A DNA stretch of 64,000 nucleotides, taken from Datura wrightii. Lineage: Eukaryota > Streptophyta > Magnoliopsida > Solanales > Solanaceae. A program made the position numbers and the translations under genes. The stretch lies in assembly GCA_035772735.1 (NCBI GenBank), contig JASDFA010000002.1, positions 32,632,501 through 32,696,500 on the forward strand, written 5' to 3'. Within the stretch, counting starts at the first letter, position 1. Each line of letters begins with the position of its first letter. Under the pieces are notes generated by a model. It was not told where the DNA came from, made no database searches, and saw nothing but the letters and a program-made list of their open reading frames with translations. Shown piece by piece: positions 49,252-61,283 of the stretch.

Positions 49252-50577
49252 AACTGAACTACCCTTCCACTCTAGGATTGGCTCACCTAAAAATCTGAAC
49301 TCTACCGTATGGGTTCTATAATTGACTTAGGAATAACATGCATGTAAAGAATCCATGCCGAAGATAACATCAAAATCGGTCATGGCTAACTCTATTAAAT
49401 CTACTGAGGTGACTTTCTGAAGGACTATGACAGGGAAATTCCTATATACCCATCTAGGTATAACTGAATCACTGACTGGAGTAGCGACTGAGAAGGGTTC
49501 TGATAAGATTTCGGGATTGACTCCGAAACTACTAGCAACATAAGGCGTCACAAAAGACAAAGTAGCCCCTGATGTAACAATGCATATACATTAAGGTGGA
49601 ATACTCGTAACATACCAGTGACTATATCTAGGGTGACCTCCTACTCCTGACGGGATGCTAGGGCATAGAATTTGTTTTGACGTTGACCACCACTCGCACT
49701 AGTAGATGCCCCTTGTTAACTTGGGCATGCTGGTGGATATGCTCAACTGGAAGCTTGGCCTTGGTCCTATCCTATCTAGCTACTGTGCAGTCCCTAAGCA
49801 TATGTCCAGGCTTTCCACACCCTGAACAAGCACCTGAACCTGCTAAGCACTGACCCACGTGTCTCCGGCCAAATCTGCTACACTTTAGAGTGCTGGTCTC
49901 TATAGGTCTGCTACCCTGACCTCTAGAGCCTGATGCTCGTCTCCTCTGATCGTGCCTGGATCTGGATGGCACACTCATAACCGAAGGTGCTGGGGATGAA
50001 GACCTACGGTGAGACTGCTAACGATTCCCACTAGGTCTCTGTTGGAAGAATCCAAAGCTATCAGTCCTGGCCCTCTGGGCCTCTCTCTCCCACTCACTCA
50101 TCTATACCGCCTCCATCTACCAGGCATACAGGACTATCTGAGCAAATTCAATGTCCTAAAGAAGCATCGAGGTTCGGTAATCCCTAACCAAGTAATCTGC
50201 TATACCATGCATGAATTGGCTCACTTGGGCTCTCTAATCTATCACCATCTCAAGTGCATACTTGAAAAGACGAGTGAACTCCAAGGCATACTCCTGAACT
50301 ATCATTTTTCCTTACTTTAGGTTCACAAACTTGGATTCTTTAATCTCCCTCACCTCACAAGGGAAAAACCGATCCAAAAATATGGTATGAAACTCATCCT
50401 AACCAATAGGGCCTACTCCAACTTCCCTACTATCCCTCCATTGCTAGAACCATATGTGTGGAACCCCTTTCAACTAATACGAGGCTAGATCGACCGCACT
50501 CCTCTCCTGTCACCCCATGATCTAGGTGATCTTCAGAACCTCATCAATAAACTCGTGTGGATCCTCGTCTACCTTTG
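49252..50577 (-). pseudogene. E protease and gag remnant
   Basis: The protease-side block SFVTPYVASSFGV starts at 49560. The zinc knuckle CX2CX4HX4C (C-S-G-C ... H ... C) lies in 49772-49978. The capsid is recognisable to about 50577 but full of stops. Its N-terminus is deleted together with the primer site and part of the LTR. Confidence 0.72.
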
Positions 50578-51940
50578 ATCATAAGTAAAACTGAACATTG
50601 GGTAAAACCTGCTAAAAACGTGATATCATGATTGATAAACATGCATAACTAAAATCATGAGGAACAAGGAGAGACTCTTCATATAACCGACATTACCACG
50701 ATAGAGCTTACATGGTCCCGACTATAACATTCAAGTGGGAAGAGCAGACCAAAGCCTTGCCAGGGCTAAGGATGCTACCATGATATTGATATCAAGTTGA
50801 AGGCCCCCTTGGGGCAGGGGAAGCTCACAAAGGAGGTCCCAAATAATTTGAACATACCTACGTTGGTGCGTAGTTCTGAGGCATAGGGTTGACTGACCCT
50901 TAGCCTACTCGATGCTAGACACTACTCCCAAAGACATGCATTACTCTCCATTATTTTTCAACGAAGCTGAACTATCATCTAATGACAAAGCTGACTCATA
51001 ACATACATGCATAAATATGAAATCATAAAATGAGGAGTCTTGGGCTCAAACCATACCACAAGCTTAAAATAGTGGGAGTCTAGACTCCAAAATCCATTTG
51101 GTAAGCTAATACATGAAATTTAGATAAATCATGAAACATGCTTGACCATATGGACTTGCCCAATACTTAAACATGCTTGACATAGACTTGATCATCCGAA
51201 GACATGAACATAAACATGGGTAATTCAAAACCATACTTTCTTCATATACATCTCATCTTGCTTGAATACATAATTCATAGATCTCAACTTTTATGGATGG
51301 GAATCATAGTTTATAGAATTTTAAAATATAATTCATAATTGAAAACATTGTAAAACATGCCCATTAGTCATAATTCAACATTAGAAACATGCTTAGATCA
51401 TACCCATGATTGAAACTTAGAGAATTCTCATAATGGGTTAAAACCCCATAGATTCATAAACTATAATTTCATGAATTGAAGAGGGATTGGGTGTGGATGG
51501 ATACACCCATTCATAGCCTTACATACCTGTAGAAATCTGATTTCACAACTTCCTTGATTGCCCAATGGAAATTTTGGGAAGAACTTGGGGAATTTAGGCA
51601 TGATCACTCTTAGGAGCTTATAGACTTGCATGCATGGAGGTGAATAGGCCTAGGATGAACTTACCCTTCTCAAAAAGCACTGTTCTTAGCTTAAAACGAC
51701 ATATTTTAGGCCTTAGGACCACCCAACGAATCATGGTGCTAACCTTGACTCGTGGTCACATCTGTGGTCACCTCAAAACTCAAAATTCCAACCCAGTCCA
51801 AGCTCCTCCCCACGAGTCCCTCAATGACTCATGGTGCACCCCACGGGTCACTGGATAACTCGTCCTGTGATCTGTGCAGAAAATTCTATTTTCTCTGTTT
51901 CAACTCCCGAGTTTGATCTTAGGGTTTTTGGGATATTACA
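50578..51940 (-). repeat. 5' LTR of E, truncated
   Basis: It matches 36137-36341 and 44800-46221. The missing ~620 bp are those next to the primer site. A further gap relative to the other LTR lies near 51715. Confidence 0.82.
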
Positions 51941-51945
51941 GTACC
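51941..51945. repeat. Target duplication GTACC, right of E
   Basis: Pairs with 35511-35515. Confidence 0.85.
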
Positions 51946-53210
51946 ACTACAACAACAATCAACGGATATCACACTTTAAATGCCTCACTTGGGATAGACA
52001 TAATCTAACCATTAACATCAATCAAACATGAAACTTTAAATACTTAAATTAAGCTTAACATACTTCCTCAAGACTTATAAAGAGGTTGCAGTCTCATTTA
52101 ACTCATATAACATAAATCGTGCTTAAAAGAACGACGGACGGGGCGACTTACATACCTTTCTTTTCATTGAAATTTTTTAATTCAATGTCTAGCCCTTAAC
52201 CTCCTCAATCTCTTGAATTTATAGGCAAGAATCAAGACTAATTTGTAATACAAACTACAGCCCAAATGACTCACCAATGGTAGTTACAATAGCAACAACA
52301 ACACACGATAACATCAACAACATTTAGGCATTTTCTCTACTAGTTTTCACTAACCTTTGAGAGAGAACACAATGGGAAAATTTACCTCACTTATGCTGTA
52401 ATTCTTCTCCTCAAAGTAGAGTATATTTAAAGCCAAATAACTGCCAAAACCCCTAAGAAAAATGAGCAAACACTCAGCTTAAATAGCCCAAACTGACATC
52501 CCACCTAGCTGCAAACTTCCAGCCCTTTTTCTTGCAATTTAAGGGTTTTAAGAAGGATCAAATACTTACCTTTCCTCTTTGATTTGATCCCTACTCAATT
52601 ATGGATATATAAGCAGTAAAACCAGCTCCAAAAATACAGCAACTTCGCCCAAAACAACTGCAAAAAATGAGCTCCAAAACACCTAGCACACTTGGAAACC
52701 AACTTTATTAACTTGTCTTGTGTTTGGTGGAGTTGTGCTTGAGGTTTATTCTTCAATTTCCTTGCTCCAACTATTGGAATTGAGAGAGAATAAAGTCTCG
52801 AAGAAAGCTAGTCGATTTGGTTTAGGATAGAAATGTTTTCCAATAGTGAAAATCTATTTTTTAAATAGTTAGAGTGGTGGAGGCGCTAGGGCGTCATGCT
52901 CACATTACTGCTCGGGGTGCTTCTGTAAAATGCTCATAACTTCAAACTTTGAACTTTGGTTGACAAGTGGTTTGATATTATAAAAACTAGACTCAACGAC
53001 CTTTAATTTGATAGGTTTTAGAACTCCAAAATCATTATAGATTGGGAGATATGGTCGTTTAAAGTTGACTCTTAGTTATACACTTCACATACTCTTCATT
53101 TTTTCGTTCTTACACATTTTCCTTGACATCTATGACCAATATACATCCCGTACTTCCTTTAACCTAGTATAAAAACATCAAATAATCACTAAATATCTTT
53201 GGGTGTAACA
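51946..53210 (-). repeat. 5' LTR of B, second part
   Basis: It continues 35515; the last ~1.03 kb match the truncated LTR at 20256-21290. It ends at TGTTACACCC on the minus strand (53210). Confidence 0.82.
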
Positions 53211-53694
53211 AATATAGGTTCAGGTACCCAGCCTCAGCATCACAGCTAGTTTCTCCCGGCAATTTCCCGCATTTGACAGTAGTGACTCCTCATCTTCTCA
53301 GGACCGGAGTCTTGACTTTAGTTTTCATACATTAGAGTTAGCCGGTGGTTTGTCCCAGCTAACTTGACTTCAGTTCTCAGATATTATTATTTTCAGTTTT
53401 CAGACATTAGAGTTAGCTAGGGGTTTGTCCCAGCAACTCATCAATTCCTTTAGAAGGCTTTCAGACAGGTATATTAGTTTTATCTTGATTCCCAATGTTG
53501 ATTAAATTTTAGTATCTTATCAGATTTTCTCTATTTATAAAACTATTTGGTTATTGTTTTTATAAAGCTTCCACTTAATATTCTTTTATAGTAGTTCAGT
53601 CATAATAGATTTATGTTATGCTATGAGTTTGCTTGGGTTCACATGTGATCTTAAGTACCATGTCGCGTCCAGGGTGTAAACTCGGGTCGTGACA
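53211..53694 (+). repeat. 3' LTR of A, second part
   Basis: It resumes chromovirus LTR sequence (atataggttcagg...) at the point of the LTR, judged against 58970-59436, where 20255 stopped, and ends GGGTCGTGACA. It differs too much from the D LTR to be its partner. The link to A is inferred. Confidence 0.6.
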
Positions 53695-56198
53695 ATCTGT
53701 TATTTACTACATTCAGCAAGTATGAATTTTGGCTGAATTTAGTAGCATTCTTGGGTCAGGTGGTGTCTAGTAAGGGTGTATAGGTAGACTCTCAAAAGAT
53801 AGAGGTGATGCAGAATTGGCGTTGACTTGTCAGTCCGACTGATATTAAGAACATTTTGGGTTTAACTGGCTATTACAGGAGGTTCATATATGGATTTTCA
53901 TCCAATGAAGCACTGTTGGCTAAGTTCACCTACAAGAAGGCTAAATTTTAGTGGTCGGATGCCTGTGAGAAGAGTTTTCAGGAGTTAAAGACTCGACTCA
54001 CTTCAGCCCCAGTGTTGACCCTACCGGAGGGCACGAATGATTTTGTTGTTTACTGTGATGCCTCCAGGATTGTCCTTGGGTGTGTGTTGATGCAGCATGG
54101 TTCTTATGCCTCTAGATATCTTAAAGCTCATGAGAGGAATTATCCAACACATAACCTAGAGTTGGCAGCGGTGTATTTGCCTTGAATATTTGGAGGCACT
54201 ATTTATATGGGGTGCATGTGGATGTGTTCGTGGACCAAAAGATCCTTTAGTATGTGTTTACTCATAATGACCTGAATTTTCAGTGAAGTAGATGGTTAGA
54301 GCTTCTCAAGGACTATGATGTGAGTGTCTTTTATCATCTAGGCAAGGCCAATGTAGTGGCAGATGCTCTTAGTAGGCTGTCCGTGGAGAGTGTTTCTAAT
54401 GTCAAGAATGGGAGAAAGGAATTGGTGAAGGATGTCCATAGGCTTGCTCGTTTAGGAGTTCACCTTATGGATTCGTCGGATGATGGTGTTATAGTTCAGA
54501 ATGGGCCGAAATCCTCATTGGTGATGGAATTTAAAGCAAGGAAAGATGAGGATCCTATCCTAGTGAAGTTGAAGGAAGCTATTAGAAATAATAAAGTGGA
54601 GGTTTTCTCCCAAGGGGGAGATGGTGTACTCCGATATCAGGGTCGATTATGTGTTCCAGATGTGGATGAATTGAGGGAGTGAATGTTGTCGAGCCTTATA
54701 GCTCTCAGTACTCTACCCATCTAGGTGCCACCAAGATATACCATAACCTACGGAAAGTCTATTAGTGGGATGGCAAGAAGAAGGACATAGCGATATTTGC
54801 AGCTAAGTGTCCGAATTGCCTACAGGTGAAGGTTGAGCATCAGTGACCTAGAGGCATGCTTAATGACATCAGCATTCCTACTTGGAAGTGGGAAGAGATC
54901 AAAATAGACTTCATTACAGGATTTCTTCATACGCACCGATAGTGTGACTCTATATGGATGATTGTTGACAGGTTAACCAAATTAGTACATTTCTTACTAG
55001 TCAAAACTACAGATTCAAACGAGGATTATTCTAGACTCTACATTCGAGAGTTATTTTGGTTTCATGGAGTTCCTTTGTCCATTATCTCAGATAAGGGTAC
55101 TCAGTTCACCTCTCTATTCTGGAGACTATTTTAAAAGGGAATTGGTACTCGGGTGAAGCTTAGCATACACTTTCACCCGTAGACAGATGGTCAGGTTGAG
55201 TAGACCATTTAGACTCTAGAAGATATGTTGAGAGCTTGTGTGATTGATTTTAAAGGTAGTTGAGATGATCACTTACCTCTCATTGAGTTTGCTTACAGTT
55301 ATCACTCCAACATTCAGATGGCTCCATTTGAAGCTCTTTATGGGCGGAGGTGTAGATCTCCTATTAGATGTAAGGTAGGTGAGGCTATGTTTATAAGGCC
55401 ATATTCAGTTCATGAGGCCATGGATAAAGTTCAGCTTATCTAGGAAAAGCTGAAAATAGCTCAAAGTCGTCAGAAATAATATGCAGATGTTAGGAGTATA
55501 GAGCTTGAGTTCAAGGTCAATGATTGGGTGTTTCTAAATGTGTCTCCCACGAAGAGAGTTATGAGGTTTGGAAAGAAAGGAAAGTTTAGTACCAAGTATA
55601 TTGGACCTTATTGGATTCCGAGGCAATTTGGCAAGGTGGCATACGAGTTGGAGCTACCAGCGGAGTTAGCTTTAGTACATCCAGTTTTTTATGTGCCTCT
55701 GTAGAAAAAGTGCATTAGTGATCCATCTTTAGTTGTTCTGGTAGGAATCATTGGGTGAAGGATAGACTTACCTATGGCGACGATCCGGTTGAGATCCTTG
55801 ATCGTTAGGATCGAAAGTTGAGAAACAAGGAGGTAGCATCAGTGAAGGTTTTGTGGAGGAATTAGCTAGCTAAGGGAGCTACATGGGAATCCAAAGCAGA
55901 TATGATGGCTAGATACCCACATTTTTTTCCCTTCTAGCTCAGTTCCAACATGAGGCACCAATTTCCTCCTTAAGTACTCTATTCAGTTTTACATCAAGTT
56001 CATGCCTCTCAGTTTCTTTTAGGTCATAACATGCATGAATGATTCATGAATTCAATTCAGTGATATATCCCAGTCCGGAGTCAGTCACTCCAACAGTTTT
56101 AAACTATGGTTATTCAATTTTAGAATTGCATTTCCTTCCCTAGCCTTCCAATATTCTTAATCTATATTTGAGGACGAATATTCCAAAGGGGAAGATAA
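53695..56198 (+). pseudogene. pol: Chromovirus D: RT end, RNase H, integrase, chromodomain remnants
   Basis: It begins within RT (KYEFWLNLVAFLGQVVSSKG near 53715) with no primer site, gag or protease before it. RNase H has YCDASRIVLGCVLMQHG near 54055. The open stretch 54320-54682 covers NVVADALSRLSVESV to the linker GRLCVPDVDELRE. Integrase and chromodomain remnants run to about 55940 with many stops. The tail has TTTGAGGACGAA (56167-56178) and the purine tract AAAGGGGAAGATA. Confidence 0.8.
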
Positions 56199-56679
56199 TT
56201 TCACACCCCAAAAGTCCCTAAGATCAAACCCAAGGACTGAAAAGGAGAAAATAGGAAAACCACCAGTCATAGAACGAGTTGTTGAGTGACTCATCAAGTG
56301 ATCCAATGGGTTGTTATGTGACCTGTTAAGCGGGAACTGTTGACTGGATTTCAGAGAGATGTGATGATTGGTTAAATGACCCGTTAAGTGTCATGATGAA
56401 TCGTTAAATGGAAGCATCAAGAAAAGACCACAAAGTTAGAAAAAATGGCCAATGGTAATGGTTCAGGGTGACGACTCGTCAAGTTTCCTAAAAGGTCATC
56501 AAGCCACCTGTTGGGACTGCCAGTGTGATTTTTCTAGTCAGGTTATTAAGGATATTTTCATAATTTTTAAGTTCCTAACTCCTAAACTAAGTTGTTTTAA
56601 ATTCTTAAAAGGGTGTTTTAAAGTGTTTCATTCAACCTAAACCCTCATTCTACTCCTAACACCCCTAAGTGAAGATCAA

Positions 56680-56692
56680 ATCCTTTCAAGCC
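56680..56692. repeat. 13-bp target duplication, left of the retrocopy
   Basis: ATCCTTTCAAGCC here and ATCCTCTCAAGCC at 57820-57832, one mismatch. The length fits L1-type retroposition, not a 5-bp LTR integrase duplication. Confidence 0.7.
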
Positions 56693-57819
56693 CACACATA
56701 AAGTTATTGTGAGGGGTGTTATTCCCACAGATTTGAGTCAAACAAAGTTGCATATGATGAAGCCCGAGAACTTGAGTTAAAGAAAGAGATCTTTCTTGGT
56801 GATGCACTTTTTGATCTTCCTTCAGTGGAGAACAATGAGCCAAGAGATGAAGTTCCTTACACTGATAAGCCCAAATCTAATTTCTAGCATTTTATAAGAT
56901 TGGGGAGGGATTGGGTGCTAGGAAGTGTTTTGTATGATCATCGCCCACTTCAGTTGAATGAAGATGACTATCATCGTGTATGTCAAATTCCCAAGCGGAA
57001 GGGTGCAAACTTTAGGGACTTTCCTGGAGTTCATGTTCATCCAGATAATAAAGTTGAATGGGACCTAGATATGGAGAGAGTAAAACTACCTTCGGGGAAC
57101 CTTTGGTCCCTGACATATGCTATGAACTTCATTGGTGGTAGTTCCTCAAAACCCTTTTGTCGTTTGTGGTTGGATGAAACTGTTCCAATAGTTTTGACGA
57201 CAGTTGAACCCCATAACCAGACCATAATACATCCTCTACAAAATAGAGTGCTCACAATTCATGAAAATTCAAGGCTCCAAAGTCTTCCCGACTACTACAA
57301 ATTGATTGGGCCAATAAAAGAAAGGTATATGCAAGTAAGTAATGCAGTTATTGTTCCAGTTGCCCAAGCTTTGGGATATTTTTTGGCCATGTCGATGAAG
57401 GGACTATCTATAGAAATACCATTGTTCTCATTGCCGAAAAACTTTCCATCTCACGAGGATCAAAATTATAACAAAGTGTCCCAATAGTTTAAGAATAATT
57501 ATCTGTGGTTGTAAAATGATCTTTCCCCCTTTATATGGGGGTTGAATATTTACAGGATAGTGTCATTTACTTATTTTCCTTCAAACATTATTTAACAATG
57601 CAAATCATGCCAATGTTTGAAGTTGGTGAATGCATGAGTTTATGTAATAGCTAAGCAAACATATGCCATGTAGTTGCTAGAAAAAGCATTTCTACCATTC
57701 TATTTCATGTAACATTTCAAGTTGTAAGCTATGCGAATCAAAAACTCGTGAGGAAAAGATTAGGAACTTTATATTTTCCATCTATGTAACTTCAACAAGG
57801 GATTTAATTTTTAAAAAAT
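56693..57819 (+). pseudogene. Chromomethylase (CMT) C-terminal processed pseudogene
   Basis: The reading frame encodes about 265 residues of the C-terminal half of a plant chromomethylase, the chromodomain-containing cytosine methyltransferase that keeps CHG methylation at H3K9me2 chromatin. Recognisable blocks are THKVIVRGVIPTD, VAYDEARELELKKEIFLGDA, GSVLYDHRPLQLNEDDY, IPKRKGANFRDFPGV, ETVPIVLTT, QNRVLTIHENSRLQ and PVAQALGY. These cover the target-recognition region and motifs IX and X. Breaks: a one-base loss near 56731-56734, a TAG at 56885-56887 (usual Gln), and Ser for Gly in the motif X GNAV. The stop is at 57485-57487. No intron interrupts it, and about 325 bp of 3' UTR-like sequence ends in AAAAAA (57813-57818). 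Catalytic motifs I-VIII, with the Pro-Cys loop, are absent, so it cannot methylate DNA. Confidence 0.85.
57488..57812 (+). other. 3' UTR-like tail of the retrocopy
   Basis: AT-rich, non-coding, between the CMT stop codon and the A tract, and unlike LTR sequence of this family. It is probably the copied 3' UTR of the parent mRNA. Confidence 0.55.
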
Positions 57820-57832
57820 ATCCTCTCAAGCC
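57820..57832. repeat. 13-bp target duplication, right of the retrocopy
   Basis: ATCCTCTCAAGCC directly after the A tract; pairs with 56680-56692. Confidence 0.7.
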
Positions 57833-59436
57833 AAGATTAAGGTTCATCAAATTCTTCAAATTTCTCTTAGGGTTTCAAGGCAAGACAAGGAATTATATAC
57901 CTAGGTATTTAGGGCTATGATTAAGGAATTTCTTCTACCCTCATACCCTTCTCAAGTTGAATTCATGATCCCCACCTCTCATGCCTAATTTTTAAAAGCT
58001 AACACCAAACTTATTAGGGATGAATTCTCTCGTGTTCTTCCATGAAATTAGTCTCTTTGTAAATGAATTTATATTTCTATGATTATGACTACTTGTCCCT
58101 TATCAAATCTCTCATGAATCTATAAATTTCAAGTCTCGGCATGAATTTATGCACTTCTAGGATTTGATCCAAATTGTTTGAAAACTCTGTGATCCTCTTA
58201 TGATTTCTAGTCTTTTAAGAATTTAGCAAATAATTATGATTATAATGCATGTTTTCTACTAGGATTCCTCATGAACCCATGAATTACAATATACTATGAT
58301 TTTACCCCGTTATGCATAATTTTCACGAAAATTCAAGTTTATGTATCATGGCTGATATTCAGCATTATTTTTATGGCTAGATCATGTATGTTAACATGTT
58401 ATGAATTTCATGATTTATACTAGCCGTGTAAACCCATGTTTCATGATTAATATACGAGCACTATATATGTTTTGGGAATAGTATTTAGCACCGAATAGGT
58501 CGGGGCTCTAGAATACCCAAATCTCAGAATTATGTGCCAACGTAACCATGATAGGATCCTCCACGAGAGTGTATCCCATGCCCGAATGGGCCAGCCATGA
58601 GTGATTCACACCTTTCATGTTCCTACCCATGGAAAGGTATGGATATCCTCCCGATCAGGGTTTTATAGGTCGAGCTCCATATATACTCAAGTGAGGTATG
58701 TCGGTTCTAAGAATCATTCATTGTTCCTTAGTTTCTATATATACTTATTCATGATCACGATTTATGATTTTATGACTTATGAATATTTTTCTTTGAAATA
58801 TGCTTTACGAGGTTTTTACTTATGAACTCTGTCATGATTAGTCTTACATTGTAGTTTTCCAAACCTTGGGCCTTCCTGTTCATTTTATGTTTTCAACTCA
58901 TGTTTTATACGAGTTTGTACTCATAATCTCTCTTGTACTATTTTACTAGTATGTTTTTCTTACTCTACATACTTAGTACATTCAAAGCACTAACTGCATA
59001 CTTCTATGCTATACCATTTTATGATATAGGTTTGATCGATCAATCTCAGTCTTGTCGTTAATCTCGCTCCCGTAACAATCCAGCTCAGTTCCTATTTGGG
59101 TGATTCCTCATCTTCCAAGGACGTCTATCAGTTATTGAGGTTATGTTCCTGTTTTTAGTTTCAGACATAACGAGCTAGTTGGGGATGTTGTCCCATTAGC
59201 TCATCTTATGGTTAGAGGTTTTTCAGACAGCATGTTAGGTGACTCAGCATTGTAGATTTGTTGTTTCTATTTTATGCCCTATGATATATTCAGATTTCTG
59301 CTTACCTCATTTTATGATTCATTTCCTCTTTAGATGATCTCTCTTTCATGCTATGTATGAACCATGGATTAGCTTGAATCCATATGCGGTTCTAGGTCCC
59401 ATGTCTCGATCTGGGTTGCACGCTCGGGTCATGAAA

Positions 59437-61283
59437 TTGTCGGGCTTTCTTTTGAGGGTTTTAAGTATTTTTCCTGGTTGCTTAGATAAATGAATACCCT
59501 CATCAAATTGTTTTGAATAGATCTAATTATTGAGTTGATTATCTGGATTTGATGATGTAAAGTGCCCTTAACGTGTTGGTTTTACATTTCAATTAATTCT
59601 TGACTCGTGCTTTGCAATTGCCTTTGTAGATAGTAGATAGTAATAAACTCCAAGGGTTTTCTTTATACCACAGTTCTTTCCCGAGGAGAAATTTTTGTTT
59701 TTCTTTTTATGTGTCAAACCGGTTGACATTTCCCTATGATAGATTGAGATGTGACTTTCTCAAAGGAAAATTTCATGCCTTTGAGTCATTGTTGCACTTA
59801 CCTTGATCGGTACCACCAAAATCAATTTTTTTATTCGCATCGCAGAATAATTTTTGAAGTTGGAAAGGGGCTTGAATTTGAAAAAAAGAGCACTCTCTTG
59901 TCATGAGTTGTACATTCTTTATTTGTCTTTTTGATTTGCAAATCAAGTGTGCAAAACTCAAAAATAGCTTATCTGAAGTCATACCTTTGAATTAATTGTG
60001 AAAACAGTTAAACTCTTTGGAGTGTGATGTCTTGTGTGGTAAGATTGTTAGCTTGATTCTTGTGTATGCATATTGTCTAGAACTTTCCCCGAATGTTACT
60101 CAAGGTGAAATCCTAGATGTAGCTGCACTTGAAAAATGAACTTAGGCCCTCTTTGATTAGTCATTCACCACTAAATGACCTCCTTGAACATTAAACCTTG
60201 TGAAGCACTGTTGAGCCTTAAGCCTTTTCTTTGAAAACCACATTACAAACCTTATACCCTCTTTATTCCTATCCTTTGGCACCCATCCTCCCTAATTGCT
60301 AGTGACAAGAAAAAAGAGGTATTGAAGCCAAGAAATGAGGGTGAAATAAATTAAAAGTGATGTAGGCAAAAGCCTAAGTTTGGGGGTGTGCGAGAAAGAG
60401 AAGAAGAGGAATGAGCTTCTAGGAGAGATAGCACCTATTGCTTGAGGAGAAAAACAAAATTGTTGATTGAAAAACCTTTAATCAAAATAAAAAGAACAAA
60501 AGAGATAAAAGTTGAATGGCTTGTTGAGGTGAGGCTTAATAAAAAATTGAAGGTGTCAAAAAGGTGGATCTAAAAAAAATTATAAATGATGAGAAGGAAG
60601 AGATAAGGTGAAGTAAACTCGCTAAGTGTAGCGGGATGTTTGAATGTGAGCAAAAAAACATTAGGGAGGTTCTAGTTACTAGAGCTAAATATTTTTCCAC
60701 CTTTGAACCATATCCTTCATTATGACCCGCAAGTCCTTAGTGATTTCAAGTGTAGCAACTCTACATTAGTGCGAGTTACATGAAGGGAAAGTCTATGAGT
60801 CAATGTGTATGCACTTAAATATCTTTAATAGAGTGAGCATTTTTGCATCATTCTATAATCCCTGTGTGTGAATTGTATATGTATGAATAGGATTCTCTCT
60901 TTTGGTGAGTGTCATAACTTTCTTGGAATAAATGCTAAAACTTGTATTTTCAATTGAGAGGTATGAATGTTACAAGTTGTACATTAAACTTTAAGGAAAA
61001 CTTTGAATGTTGATTGTCAATGACTTGAGATGATTGCGAACCTTGATTTGTTGAATATGACCCTGTTTTGAAGTGAAAAAATGAAAGTAAGATATGTCAA
61101 ATGCTTGTGGCTACCAATTGAATGAGTGAAATAGGTTTTGAGTCTTTTCATTTTCTTCAGTTAGTATGAGATTTTGGGGTTGTCTTAAACTTAGTAGTCC
61201 CTTGTGCAACTCTTATGATGTAGATTAATTCAACTCTAAGTGTGTGCTTGAGGACAAACAATGGTTCAATTTTGGGGGTTTAA
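59437..61283 (+). other. Element G: 3' internal, non-coding part of an Athila/Tat-like element
   Basis: No ORF of substance. It has the style of R1's 3' region: a GTTTGGGGGTGTG word (60376-60388), CTTGAGGACAAA (61247-61258) and the purine tract TTTTGGGGGTTTAA just before the LTR. The upstream part of G is not in the window; D abuts it at 59436. Confidence 0.55.

Larger units (their letters stand above)
35516..51940 (-). mobile_element. E: Tekay/Del-type chromovirus nested in the B LTR, itself carrying F
   Basis: Ends TGTCACGGCCC (35516) and GATATTACA (51940) with target duplication GTACC. The left LTR is split by F. The internal part (46222-50577) has gag remnant, protease, RT, RNase H, integrase and chromodomain. 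On the right, about 620 bp of LTR, the primer site and the gag start are deleted at 50577/50578. Confidence 0.85.
56199..59436 (+). repeat. 3' LTR of D, interrupted by the chromomethylase retrocopy
   Basis: It starts TTTCACACCCC directly after the purine tract and ends GGGTCATGAAA. Without the insert (56693-57832) it is about 2.1 kb, the length of the full F LTR. The decayed palindromic words are at 56260-56540. Confidence 0.8.

Noticed and set aside
53211..53694. Reading this LTR end as the 5' LTR of D
   Set aside because: It is too diverged from the D 3' LTR (58990-59436), no primer site follows, and it fits the missing end of the A LTR better.
59773..59982. Short ORFs in 59437-61283 as host genes
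   Set aside because: None has a recognisable domain or codon pattern; the segment has retrotransposon 3'-end signals.
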